In this document: piece by piece, positions 29,350-41,215 of the stretch | Layout: each line of letters starts with the position of its first letter | Position numbering within the stretch: position 1 is the first letter of the stretch | NCBI RefSeq assembly: GCF_932526225.1 | Contig: NC_064036.1 | Coordinates: 19,984,953-20,048,952, forward strand | DNA from: Nematostella vectensis | Taxonomy: Eukaryota; Cnidaria; Anthozoa; Actiniaria; Edwardsiidae | Length of the DNA stretch: 64,000 bases | Reading direction: 5' to 3' | Program-made: the position numbers and the translations under genes | The notes under the pieces: generated by a model | What the model was told of the DNA's origin: nothing | Seen by the model: the letters and a program-made list of their open reading frames with translations, nothing else | Databases searched by the model: none

Positions 29350-32300
29350 CGTCAACTTTTTTTCAAGTAACACGCTTGCTGAGCTGATTTCAATATGGGA
29401 CTAGTTTAGTAGGTCGATGTACCGAATGTCCTTTGTTTTGGTTTAATACCAGCCAGGTAGGCGAGTCGCGGTAATGGTATATAACGTTTTCTGCAAGGCG
29501 TTGCTTGTGCTTCATCTGAAGTCACTTTTCATCAGTAAAAACTCGAAGAATGGATCCGCTCTTTGTTATATACCCGGCATAGTGAGTTGGCAGGGTGAGC
29601 ATTTACCGACTGGTGTTTTTTTAAGCTACGTCGCCATTTCTTTGATTACTTAATTATAAACTGTAAATATTGCGTAGTATTTTTATTGCGTCTTTATTTA
29701 TGAACTACCTGCCAATAAAATTTCCTCTAAATTTAAAAATGATTGAGAATGAATGAATCTGGAGAGGAACGGCCTTTAGTTATACAGGACTTCCAGCCGT
29801 CAGAGGCGTCGCTGCAACATCAGCAGCCAATTTACAAAGAGATGACGCGCGCTAAAATTCTTCCACTTTCTTGACAACATTTGATTCGTATTCGAATGTC
29901 AGGAAACTACTAGCAAAACTGAATTACGAAGAAGCGGTAAAGACAGTCTTCTCGATTAAGACTCAAGGTATACATGATTTTATTTCGATTCCTATGCAGG
30001 TTTTGAGCCAAAGGATAACTAGGATATAACTTTAAGTGTGCGACTTTTTATTAGATATGTTTAGTGTACAACACAATGAAAACGCTATTTTCAAAGCCGG
30101 ACAATGTTTTTATTGTTTTTATTTAGCATTATTATATATCTGTTACTATAAATTTTTGAAAAATATGATTCTGATGCAGTTCTTTTTCATCTTCACTTTC
30201 AGACACGTTAAAAATTGGTTTCATGGTCACGCGTAATTCATTTCTTACAAACATCGTTATGTCTTGAAAGTAAGTTCACCTTTTGGTCATAAATGGTCGT
30301 AAGTGGTCATTATCAGAAAAGGCTTCCTTTGGGTGTAAAGGGAGGTACTATCATGTTATGAAAGTCATGTTATAGCAAAATGGGTGTTTTTATTCTTTTC
30401 AGAATTTAAAAATATACATTAAAATACTGTACATTCTAGATATAAGCATATCAGGAAATTACACTCTGAAGTGTATTGGACTTGCCAGATTAATTTATAA
30501 AAGGTTTTTGGTAGAAATTACTATATTGGATAAAAAGTTTTATTCATTTTCCCTTCTATAAATTTTGGGCTAATAGTCTTTGAAATGTACACTTGTCTTG
30601 ATGGTCCGTACAAAAAACACCCTCCTTCTATAAAACCATAGACACACCATATCCCCATAATAAATTATCAGAGGGTTCGATTACGCCTGTTACTTGTGTG
30701 CTAAAACAAGAAACCTACTTGTTTCAGCGCACTTTGTCGAAGGGTGAGTACCATAAACTCTAACTTGTTTTCAAAACGTTTGACTGTTTTAGTTTATTAT
30801 ATTATGTTGGTTCCTTATTTTAAGAACAAGTTTTTATTTGTATTTTTTGTTACTCAGATTGTGTTAAGTTTCGCTGAGCTGCACAACTACAAATGCATTA
30901 TGCACATCCTGCATCATTTTTTTACATAAGCATCCAGCTTGCTTGGAGTTTCTCTTGTAACGGAGAGCAGCCATTGAAGAAAAAATCCTGAAGGGCAAGT
31001 CGACAGAAAAAGGAGGACCTCAAGAAAAATAACCCATTCACTCCTGAGTACTTTTGAGCAAAAATTGTGAGAAAAGCCACCCTCGGAACACCAGGGGAAT
31101 CTCTCTCGGTCGGTAAAAAAGTAGAGGCCTATGGTGATCTGTGATTTGTCGACCTGACATCAATTTAGCGGTAAAAACACGTTTAGTGTGTCTTCATTGA
31201 TGCCAGAACAGGTTTGGGTCCTCAAGCAATTTTACAAACAACAACAACAACAAAAACAAGGAAGAAACATGAATGATTAATGTTTAAAGTAGAATTGCCG
31301 GAAATTCTCACTGATTATAATAGTTACAAATTGGAGGATATAAGTTAAGGTTGGAAGATATTTGTTACAAATTGGAAGATCTTAATTCTGCTTTGTGTGC
31401 TTGTCTCGTTTACTCTTTTGGACAGTCGCCTTTCTTTTTTCTGGTGCAGTTTAAACTTTTACGAAGTGCCACTTTGGAAGACATGAGGTCATAGCTGCGT
31501 GTTTCTTGAATTTCGGGCCGATTTTCTCCTTTCAAAGTTCTTTTTCTTTGAGTATTTCGCCTAATACTGTTAAAGAGAAAAGTATACCTTCGAGATTTAG
31601 GATTTGTTTGGTAAACATTTACTTACAAAGGTAAAAGAGATTGCGAGAAGGTAAATTTCGGAGAAAATTGCTATGCAGGAAAAAACACAAAGCACATTGT
31701 TTCGGGTGTGCTATTCTTAGACAGCCATTTTAAGCTCTCTCATTGGAGAATTCGGAGGTCAAGCGGTGCTGGAAATGATAATTACCACTGTGGTATAGTG
31801 CAAGAGCGGAAGCAATACTTATACTAATATAATTTGAGTTCAGTGAACCACAACTATGGCACGAGGTTTTGGTTGAAGCAACGATGCGTGTTGCATGCTA
31901 AAATGCAGGTAGGTTATAGTATACTATCAGTCGCCCTTTTTCCTTGTATTAGTAGTTTGCTATCGTATACCAATTCCCTTCCCTCTGTGTTTCATAAAAT
32001 TCAAATACACAAGAAATATGGCGGCCTCGATATTTACTCCCTATTCAGACTACCCACACACATGGACTTGAAATTATTTCACATTTTGCGAACTTTGTAC
32101 GAGCTCCATAGGTATAGAAATATGGTAAGCTATGCGACTTGGTTTTGTGGTCATCGCGCGGTTACCCTGTGGTGTCACAAATCAGCCAGTAATCCAGCCG
32201 CGCAACTCTCAGGCCCCTCTCGGTCTTACGCTTTTATGAGTTTTAGTTCAAAACTCGTATGTTCACAGAAAAAAAGGCAGTATTTCATGAGAAAGTAAGC

Positions 32301-33479
32301 GGATTCAAATGGACTGAAGTATTTTAGGAACCGTTTTGTCTGAAGTACGAGTCGATAGTTAAATCTTCCTGAGTGTTCGTGAATCCCGCCCGTCGCAACA
32401 GCTAAAAAGAGGTCTTTAGAGGAGGACTATGGAGGATCTTCACTACCATTGTATATTTATTCACTTCTATATTTATGTAAGGAGATCCTGAGAAGAAAGG
32501 GCCTTGATGTCTGTTTTCAGCTATAAAAATCATTCGCTTGTGTCGACAAGTTCCTTGCTAGCAGAAATTCGACAACTTCACAGTTTACAACAAAAGCGAA
32601 CAACACAACCACAACAGAAAGCAAAAAAAAAAAACTGCTAAGGTGAGTTTTAGACGACGATTTGTATTGAGAATATAAAAGTTATTTTTCTTTTATTGCT
32701 GTGCTTTTATGATGCTTATTTTGATGCTTATTTGTACTAAAACACTGTACCAGCTTTAGTTTGATGCCATATCAAAGTCATATATCCTTGTTTAGATGTA
32801 AATACGTAAATACTTACAAGTTCTATAAGTAAATTCAGGCGTAAATTCCTTACGGTAAGTAAGAATTTAACGACAGAAATACGTAGTAGTCTAGTTACTG
32901 TATCAATGCCACTTAGCTTGTTGGATTTATACATTTGTTTCTAGAGTTTGCTTTGAGAATTCGTGGTCGTGATCAAACATGTTGAGCATAACAACATCCT
33001 TTGATATTCTTCGTTCTCTCTATACTTTATTGACTGTGTTGAGATATTTAATAAAGGCTGACAAATATCACCCTGTCATATATTGCTAAAGAAGACCTTT
33101 CTTGTCTTTATATTCTGTGTATTTAGTCTTTTCAAAGATACAGCAACATTTTTTCAACATTATCATAACAACTTTAATTTTACAATTACAGAAGAAGTTT
33201 CTCTAAATGCAACTAAATGCAACCCTATTACCTATATTTTATTTGCTTTTATATTGTCTGCATCTTGCATACTTTCTAATGTGTTTATTTATTTTTATTC
33301 AAATAGTTGTGGAAAATTAGTAAGGTTATAAATGGCATGATGAAAATATTGTTTTGAAAGAAAAAAATAATTAATTGTTTTCACTTTTATTTAGGTAAAA
33401 CCAACCAAGGACTACCTGAGGACCATGATTGATTCTAAAGGCTGGAAGGCATAATAATAGGCAAATATTAAGATAATAT
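29350..33479. other. No gene recognised
   Basis: AT-rich. Open stretches at 30036-30236, 31834-32298 and 33083-33331 (plus) show no domain. The one at 31834 overlaps a dispersed repeat (32101-32175) and is probably fortuitous. Confidence 0.45.
32101..32175 (+). repeat. Dispersed repeat, pair with 22360-22446
   Basis: Shares the 'ggtatagaaa', 'ctatgcgact' and 'ggtcatcgcgcgg' blocks with 22360-22446 in the same order. Family unknown. Confidence 0.6.
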
Positions 33480-34590
33480 AGTAGGGGATTTCTTACTTTT
33501 ATAGACAGTATAAGTGTAATAGGGTTTTTAGAGCAAGATACTTGCTCTCAATGATAAATCTGTAAAGAAAACTTTTTCTATCAACCTAAAGATAATGAGG
33601 AAAAGGGAAAATGTTAGGAGAGTGTTGTTGCATTACTGTTAATTTTTTTTATCATAGATATTGTCCCATTTCTTTCTTTTTTCCATCTCTATTCACTATT
33701 TTTGTACGCAATTGATAATATTTGCTGTTTCCCCTCTGCACCCTAAATAAATTTAAATAGGTTATGTTTGAAATAAGACATTTCATTTAGCACTACTTTC
33801 GTTAATACCAAGGATTTTTGTTTTAGAATTTGCTTCCCAAGTAAATTTGTTCTTCTCCATTGCATTTAATTTTGTAGTAGCATTAGCATGTGTGGATCCA
33901 GGGTTTCTATAAAACAGCAGGCCACCATGCTAAAGGGTGGGTGCACCAATATGTAATGCATGACTGTAATATCCTTGGTGATGGAGTATTACCAATATGT
34001 GATAGACAAAACTTCCATATGGCAACTGAAATGTATAACTGTATCATTATATCTTTGGAATGCTGTTTCATTCATTATTTGTTTCTTTGCAAGGGCAAAG
34101 CTGGTCAGAATGTAGCGTTGATACAAGTTCTATAAAGGGAAGAGGTTTTTTATTAGATCAACTTACTTAAAAGTACTTAAATTATATAAAGATAACAACA
34201 AACTTGTGCTTTTTCATTAATAAATTTGTAAAGAAAACAGTTTTATACCAATCCTAAAGGTAATAGGGAAAGGGAAAAATACTAGGAAAGTGCTCAGTCA
34301 AGTTATTATTGCATTATTGTTATAAATGTTTTATTGTAGAGTAACATTTTTTTTCTCAAATAGTCACATTTCTCCCTGGGGGGGGGGGGGGGGGGTGCGT
34401 TCGCACCCCTCCTAGGTACGGGCCTTTTCAATTCATAAAGACATGGCAGTAAAAAATGACTTTTTTTAATCTCATTAAAAAAACATTTTAAAGACACCTA
34501 GATCCCCCTAAATTACCCCTATCAGTCAACACAAAAAGGTATCAAATGCTGGCTCCGCCTTTAGGCAGTGCCTAATTCTATATATTATTG
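33480..34590. repeat. Dispersed noncoding repeat, copies 2 and 3
   Basis: Two partial copies (33480-33970 and 34130-34590) of the repeat at 27040-28080, sharing 'tgtaaagaaaac', 'aatatgtaatgcatga', 'aatctcattaaaaaa' and 'ggctccgcctttaggcagtg'. The second copy ends where the L1-like fragment begins. Confidence 0.65.
34378..34410 (+). repeat. G19 tract followed by a short hairpin
   Basis: An uninterrupted run of about 19 G (34378-34396) is followed by GGTGCG-TT-CGCACC. It lies inside repeat copy 3, in a place where copy 1 has no such tract. Confidence 0.85.
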
Positions 34591-35406
34591 GTTTTTGAAG
34601 TGATGGCTACAATGAGCAGAGAATGCAAAGAGATCAAAGGTTTACAAATAGGAAATCAAGAAAAGAAACCAGAGAGAGAGAGATACTGCTTCATTAAAAA
34701 TACATTAATTATTTTAAAACAGTTTAGTCAATTTACATCTTTAAAAATTAATCTGTCTAAATCAGAGGTTGGATGGCTAGGAGAAGAACCACTTCAGTAG
34801 CAAGTGTTAGGTAATTTGGGGCTGAAATGGGTGGAATTTTATAAGGAGGGTCTTACGATTTTAGGGGTTTTCTTTTCTTATAATGAAACTTTGTCAAACC
34901 AGAAAAATTTTATTCGCGTTTTAGATAATTTTAAAACTGTATTATCCATATGGTGAACACGTGATCTGACATTATTTGGGCGAATTCAAGTTGTCCGTTC
35001 TTTGGCTTTGTCTAAGTTACTGAATATATGTTCTAAATTATGTCTTCCAAGTGGCTATATACGTGAAGTAGAAAGCGTGGTCAAGGACTTTATCTGGAGG
35101 GGAAGGAATCCAAAAATAAAATACGATACTCTAATAGGGCCCTACGAAAAAGTTGGTTTAAAACTGCCTGATTTTGCGTCAATTGTCAAGGCAAGTCGGA
35201 TTAAACTAAATTCTCAGCTATTAAATATAGAAGAACGATCATTGAAAATAATACCAAGTTGTATTTTGAATGAGATAGGAGGAATTCCAATTCTCGGACG
35301 GGAAAATTTCGATACTGAATCCCTCCCCAACTCATTACCAAATAGATATAAAAATGCTTTAAAAGAATGGGCTGATGTGTTTTGCCATAGTAAGGTCAGT
35401 TCTTGA
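34588..35406 (+). pseudogene. L1/Tx1-like non-LTR fragment (C-terminal to RT)
   Basis: Plus strand. The segment at 34680-34790 contains FTSLKINLSKSEVGWLG, the region after the RT palm (lKINlsKSe). After an interruption, 35002-35406 has MALSKLLNICSKLCLPSG, VVKDFIWRGRNPKIKYD and GLKLPDFASIVKASRIK. This matches the usual L1/Tx1 order ('VvksLalSKl', 'FIW.gr.pKi', 'GGl.lPd'). A stop (TGG to TGA) lies near 34955. No endonuclease or palm domain is present, so it is a 5'-truncated copy. One of few plus-strand elements here. Confidence 0.75.
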
Positions 35407-35429
35407 GCATTGTCAGCTCAGAAGACCTG

Positions 35430-36300
35430 ACCCCACCCAAGTCTACATATTGTTTTCTGTCTGTTAGGTTATTAGTAAACCACTTGAGTGTCAATCCCCT
35501 TATCCCATGGGCCTCTAATTTATCTAGTAAAATGCCATGCAACTGTATCGAAAGCCTTCGAGAAATCTAAAAATACACCACAGGTATACATATTATTGTC
35601 GATGCTTTTCTAAGAGTGTTTATTATTTCGGTTATAGCCAATGAAGTTGACATTCGTAAAGTATGTTCTGTTTTTCTACATAGTTAATGATTTGTTGATA
35701 ATCAAGCTTTTCAAGTACTTGAGTAAAAGTTGACAGAGTTGAAATTGGTCGAAAATTAAACGGATCCGTGATTTCACCACCCTTGTCCACAGGGGTGATT
35801 TTAGATATTTTGAGTATATCAGGTACCACACCCTGCTGCAATGATTGATTAAGTATGGTGGTTAAACTGTCACTAATGTGACTTGACGCAAGTTTAATAC
35901 AGCGCCTTGGTACGCCAATTGACGATACTTTAAGGTCCAATCCATATAGCAAGTCGTACACTTCGTGGACAAGAATGGCGCGAAAACTGAAGCTATCACG
36001 AAAAGTACGTTTTATGTACTGTTTTGGCTGTTGGGTACTATGTGGAATCTTGTTCGCGAGGTCTTGACCTACATTAATGAAATGCGTATTTAAGTGGTGT
36101 GCAATACTGGCTTTGTCAGTATAACACTTGTTGTTATAGGTTAATTTCGTAATTGGCGGTAGACTGGTACTATTTTTCCGGTTTATTAGTAAACCTATTA
36201 ATTTCCAAGTTGTTTTGAGGTTGACACTATTCAATTTAAATTGATTCTCAAAGTACACTTTTTTGGCAGCCTCTTTTACACGATTTAATTCCTTCGAGTT
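35430..36300 (-). pseudogene. Non-LTR reverse-transcriptase fragment (element 5)
   Basis: The minus-strand open part 36258-35632 covers the fingers and start of the palm: HLNTHFINVGQDLANKI, ILVHEVYDLLYGLDLKVSS, ILKISKITPVDKGGEIT and FNFRPISTLSTFTQVLEK. After a frame break, FLDFSKAFDTV (motif A) is readable near 35575-35545, and coding similarity then fades by about 35430. Motif C is absent. It is similar in layout to CR1/Jockey-group polymerases. At its 5' side (36300) it abuts a gypsy integrase remnant. Confidence 0.75.
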
Positions 36301-36860
36301 AAATGGGGGTCTGTTGTCTGTCTGGACTTCTCACGGACCACGGATGGTGTGATGGCAGTGGATGTGGCAAACTCCTCCTCTGGGTACCTCGAGTACTGGT
36401 CTGTTATTACCATGGCATACTCTTCATTAGGGAATGGTACACAAAGGTCGACCTCTAGCTACTGATTCTTATGGCTTGTATGGTAGTTGGGTCATCTTGG
36501 CTGTTTCAGTGTGGTGTGTATTGGTTGCTACGTTCACCTAAATTATGATCCAACGATGTTGTCTATTCAAATGTTCATTCTCCGGATGATTTCTTTGGTT
36601 TTAGATTCTCCCAGGTGTCCCTGCTGTTGCGTGTTCCGGTGGTACTATCTTGTCAAGTACCAATCCTTCAGCTGTGTATAATTCTCCCCATACATCGTAG
36701 TACTGCTTGAGATCTTGATCTTCTAGGTACAAGTTTCCAAAGCTGCTTTAAGCTTGAATAATTCATTGAGTCTTCTGGTTGATAGCCATGTTTTGTTCTC
36801 TGAAACAGGCCTCCCCGAGTCCATTTGGGCCTCCATCATGGGTGTTACAAACTCTAATAG
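36300..36860 (-). pseudogene. Ty3/gypsy integrase remnant
   Basis: On the minus strand, in changing frames: HLGESKTKEIIRRMN (the H2C2-to-core segment), then VDLCVPFPNEEYAMVI (integrase core start, with the first acidic residue), then QYSRYPEEEFATSTAI. These match gypsy-type integrase ('GHlGe.Kt..r.r..', 'D.f....YLvivDyySryPE'). Several frameshifts and stops. No LTR seen. Confidence 0.65.
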
Positions 36861-37059
36861 ATTAAAATAAAATATTGTTTAATACGTGTTTCAGTCTTCA
36901 TATTGTCCCATTGTTCAGTAGTTCATAGTTCCATAGTTCATATTATTTGTATTATTATTTTTTCTTAAGATGTATGAATGTAAATGAATATACTATTTTT
37001 ATTCCTTTTTCATATCTCTATTACATTTTTTTTCTTTCTGACCACGGGGAAGCAAAGTG

Positions 37060-37550
37060 GTCGTCATCATGCATTAGTGCCGTGTCTGTTTTCTGTTTGA
37101 CATATATGCCGGTATAGTTTTATTATTTCTATTATGTTTGTGTTTTTCACCAGATATTCAAAGAAACTCTTCCTTGAGTTTTCTTTCGCAGGGCATTTAA
37201 TCACAATATGCTCCTCATCCTCTACTCCTTTTTTCACATAGTTGGCATATTCGTCAGGTTTTTGGCATAGCGACCCGTCTTAATGGCTAGAATGTGGTTG
37301 ATCAATCTAAAATTTGTTTCTGTGGCTAATGATGTTAGTGACTTTTGGAAGGTATTCCTCGTATGTGTAGTTGATTTTGAATTTTTGAAATGCTCGAATT
37401 AAATTTACTTGTGGTATTTTCCGGTTGTCGTCACTGTTAACGTCACTGTGAACACTACCGGACATTGATATGTTGCTGAAACCCCTAGAAGACCCGATTG
37501 GTGGAGTGTTAATACCTTTAATGCGTAAGCCACGTCTGAAATTCAACATC
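37060..37550 (-). pseudogene. Element 4-type ORF2 C-terminal fragment
   Basis: A chain from 37549 contains QVNLIRAFQKFKINYTYEEYL, then (after a break) FRLINHILAIKTGRYAK, and EDEEHIVIKCPAKENSR. This is the same order as the end of element 4 (FRLSNHKLAIETGRY ... EGEEHFLLECPAY). It is an old, truncated copy of that family. Confidence 0.7.
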
Positions 37551-37559
37551 GCTTACTCT

Positions 37560-40042
37560 TTGTCGAGTTTTTGGTTAATTATAATTTTGGGGCTGTTAGG
37601 GTGTCACAGAGTCTAATGGTTAGTTTTGTCTTTTCTGAAATGTGATGTTGGTGGTGGGTGGTGGTGAGCCAAAGGAACAAATCATCTTGTTTCCCACTAC
37701 CGAACAGAGCTGAGACATGTGCTTTTAGAAAATCTAAAGAAAATCTAAATGCTTTGCGGAAAGATCCTACAAGAAAATCATGGACACGCGAAATAACCTG
37801 ATGGACAACGACGGGTTTGATTGCAGTTAAACTACAGAGGCGGCTATAGATAAAAGGAAATTCCTGCTGTCAAAGATGTTCAAGGATCAGCCTATTTCCC
37901 CACAAACAGATGTCCCAATTTACTTCGGCTAAGAAATAAAAACTATTTCCTAGAAAAACATACTGTGATCTTTTAGTTATAAGCATTTGATAACAAGAGA
38001 TTCTGAACGCAAATTTGAGAATGAAGAGACAAACTAAGTAAAATTCAAATAGGAATTAGAAGTCACACAATCTCGCGTGGTTCACAAGTCGCCATAGTTC
38101 GGCACATTTTAGAAAAAAATAAAATTAACTCCGCAAATTCCAATTTTGTCATGATTTCTGTATTAGCCTCACAGAAAAGAGCGTGAGGTCCCTTGGAGAG
38201 AATGTTACGGAACGGGTCTTGGCCATTGGACCGCGGGTCTTGACCTCTTCTCTTGTCACTTCTTGTCTTGCTGTCAATGCGTTTCTTTGCTTGCATACTC
38301 AGTCTGCATTCCCAAATGCTTGTAACAATATCGGCAGGGGGCTGTTCAGCACTTACCACCCCTCTTTTGAAAAACGTATGGCCTTTTTATTTTTGTAGGG
38401 CACAATGTCCCGCTGAATGGATCTTCCATCATCTGTCGTACATGAATCTTAGGGTTACCCTAGAATTCATTCACGAAAAGATTACAGCCACGCTGACCAA
38501 GGAGATTAGGAAATTCTTGTGACATAGTGTTGTTTGAATGGCACTTAACAAGGCACTTTACAAGGGTTTCAGGGGAATTTTTCACTGAAATGATTATCAA
38601 TCGTTTGGATAACGATATGATATTTGACATCGTGTTTAACTTATATCCTGGTGCAAGAATCATGTGAACATTTTTCTCGAAAATATCACGGCTAGCTAAC
38701 AGAACAGTGCATTCAAAAATGGCGCCTAAAACGGAACCATGGACACGTCAAGTGGTAATGGCGAATGAGCTGCTTCTCTGAGTTATAGTCACTGATTTCC
38801 AGATAAAAGGTAAAGTTTATTTTAAAGTGTTATGCCTCATTGTTAAGTATATGCGATTGCTTTCACTGTTTGTAGATTGTGAGTTGTAAGGACATTTTGA
38901 AGACAGAACCCGTATTTGGTGTCGAGTTATGATTCGAAATTCTTGATGACATTGCATTAAACCTTGCCTTTATATATCTAGGTGATTACCTTGCCTAGTC
39001 TCGTGAAAATTTATCGGATTTACATTTTTTTGTGTTTTAATCAAGAAATATGAGAATGTTAAAGTCAAAGGAAGGCGCGTCTATCCGCTGATGTTTTAGT
39101 AGCTGCAACCAACGAATTGCCGCCATTACGTCTTTGTTATCGCACACTATTTTTCCATCCTATGTTTTCTCTATTTCTGATTCTAATTGATAAAATAGCC
39201 TGATTTGGAGAACGTATTTGAGTTAGCGCTTACATTATCGGTGAGCTATCTGAGATCGGCGTATTTTTTGTTAAAATAGGGTTTAGAGCCTCAAGTCTAA
39301 TTCTGATGTGCAGGTTATAGTGCATGCATAGTATATAAAACCTATAGGAGTTTATTACAAAAGTAATTGTGAATTACTAACGACAGTCTTCCGAAATCCG
39401 CTCTATGAGACAATAAATGTTCTTACTTGCGGTCTTTCTATACCTCATAAGTAACGATCTTCAGGCACAATAAGTTATATTATTTATTGTACATTAGACA
39501 AATATGGACCTGTTTTGTTTCCCCAACTAGCACTCGTGTAAAACAATTACTTTGGTTACACAAATAATATACTTACATATGATTGAAGCAATAAAATTGA
39601 AAAGAAATATATTCTTTCATGTCAATCTATTTCAGGTTAATACCTTATTCGCCAAACTCAAAACCAAACTCAAAATCCAGGCTGTCAATGTGGGGGGAAC
39701 TTGAAAATACCATTCATCACCACAGTGCTGTTCATAGGTGCCAGTATGTTCGGTTTACAGTCACTTCGTCCACAAACCGTGTCGTCCACAACCATTTCGT
39801 CCACAAATTGTGTCAATTCGTCCACAAGTAGAGTCATCTCGTCCACACATAGTTTTAACAAAAATGTAGCCTCATAACATAAGTGTTTCCTATAAAAATG
39901 TCTAACTAGTCTTTTTAACTTCATATGCACAGTTATTCGGAACACCAATCCGACATAAAACATTGCATTAAAACGAACCCTTACGAACCTCTACGTAACT
40001 AGCACCGAATTAATACGTAGATTAAGGATTGTGTAGTTATTT
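37560..40042. other. No gene recognised
   Basis: AT-rich. Contains five copies of tcgtccaca(a) at 39766, 39782, 39797, 39818 and 39839. Open stretches at 38063-38359 and 39685-39963 (minus) have no domain. Confidence 0.45.
39766..39848 (+). repeat. Five spaced copies of TCGTCCACA
   Basis: Starts at 39766, 39782, 39797, 39818 and 39839; spacing 15-21 bp, intervening sequence not conserved. An irregular minisatellite or binding-site cluster. Confidence 0.75.
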
Positions 40043-40131
40043 TTATCGGATTTCAGTGAAGCGGCTAAGATTAGCGATGTCTTCATCATTGATGTCATCA
40101 TCCTCATCAACATCATCGTCAATCACAGACT
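40043..40131 (-). CDS. Gene B last exon (acidic C-terminus)
   Basis: Begins at 40131 after acceptor caattacag; encodes SVIDDDVDEDDDINDEDIA, then RFTEIR and a stop (40043-40045). It joins the preceding exon (donor CCAG|gttagt at 40523) in phase, giving ...DSTPE-SVIDDD. The acidic tail has no known function. Intact exon and splice sites. Confidence 0.5.
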
Positions 40132-40523
40132 CTGTAATTGATTTTGAACATTTTTAGAAATAAAATTAAAATTGTTAAACAATGTTTTCCCTTAGTGCCT
40201 TTTAATTTTAGCTCTTATATAGCTGAAATTAGAAATTTGCCTTCACTACTTGAATTTGATGGCAACTGTAATAGCACGTGCTTTACTTTGAGAATCACAC
40301 ACTTTGACGACTGATGATTCTTGATTTGTGTGTGAATTGCACCTCCCCAATTTACTGTAACAAAGTGCTACAAATGTATTTTTTGTGAACTCCTGGATAA
40401 ACAATATCTTGCTAAGTGGAATCAGATTCTGCCTTATAGCCATGCCTGAATCCACTTGTCTTGACGTTGTTTATTTATGAGATAAAAAGGACCTTATCCA
40501 ATGATTGCTTAGTATTAACTAAC

Positions 40524-41124
40524 CTGGTGTACTGTCTCCTGTCAAGTGAATTTCAGTACCTTCAGGAAACGATTCTTCTGTTAAGACAACACTGAAGGAA
40601 TTATGACAGATTTTGTACTTGCATTCATCATGATTGCACCCCTCCTTCAGTTTGAAGAATTTGCATCGATTTGTGCTGCAGCCAGATTGCACCAACAACC
40701 CACGTTTTGTTTCTTGAGTTGAGGACGCTGTGGTTTCCTCTTCAATTGTTGTACTGCATTTCCAGAATTGATGCCATTGTCCCAAATAATATGAATTTGT
40801 AGACCATCCTTTTCCCATCTAAATTCAGCAACATTCATAATATGACTAGATTGGTACTCTGTTGATTGGACTGCTAGTTTAAGCACATATTCTGCCCTTC
40901 TAGCATGCAAAATAAGTGCCGTCTTATTTGGCATCTGCATTGATTCATGATTTGGTGACCCAGCACTTGTCTGAAATGTCACTCTTTTCATAAGCTCGAG
41001 CAGTGCATGTGTTATATCCAAACATAGTGCATAAGTGTTTCATATCATTGGACAGAGGTGGATTCTTGATGGCATTCACCAAATCTTCAGGTTGCTGTCC
41101 ATGGAACACAGTCTTATGTTTGGA
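40524..41124 (-). pseudogene. Gene B exon: Cys-rich C-terminal region
   Basis: Starts at 41124 after acceptor ttttgtctatcag: SKHKTVFHGQQPEDLV, MKHLCTMFGYNT. After a frameshift near 41025 come MPNKTALILHARRAEYVLKL and FRWEKDGLQIHIIWDN. After another near 40680 comes the Cys-rich SGCSTNRCKFFKLKEGCNHD, then ECKYKICHNSF. The CxC...C..C series resembles the tail of repeated cnidarian proteins ('C.C..kC.C.k.g..C...C.C..C.N'), probably zinc binding. Two frameshifts make this copy non-functional. Confidence 0.55.
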
Positions 41125-41215
41125 CTGATAGACAAAAAAAAATTAATTTTAAGACTGCTGTGTTTGACAAGCTAACAGCATGCTGATGTGACCCTTCTTA
41201 ATTCTGAAGATTTAC

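Noticed and set aside
31834-32298. 154-codon open stretch as a gene
   Set aside because: No domain, and it overlaps a dispersed repeat shared with 22360-22446.
33083-33331. Hydrophobic open stretch as a membrane protein
   Set aside because: AT-rich sequence gives Phe/Ile/Leu-rich chance frames; no conservation evidence or splice context.
39619-39963. Open stretches over the TCGTCCACA motifs as coding repeats
   Set aside because: Spacer lengths (15-21 bp) do not keep one frame register with conserved residues; better explained as noncoding motifs.
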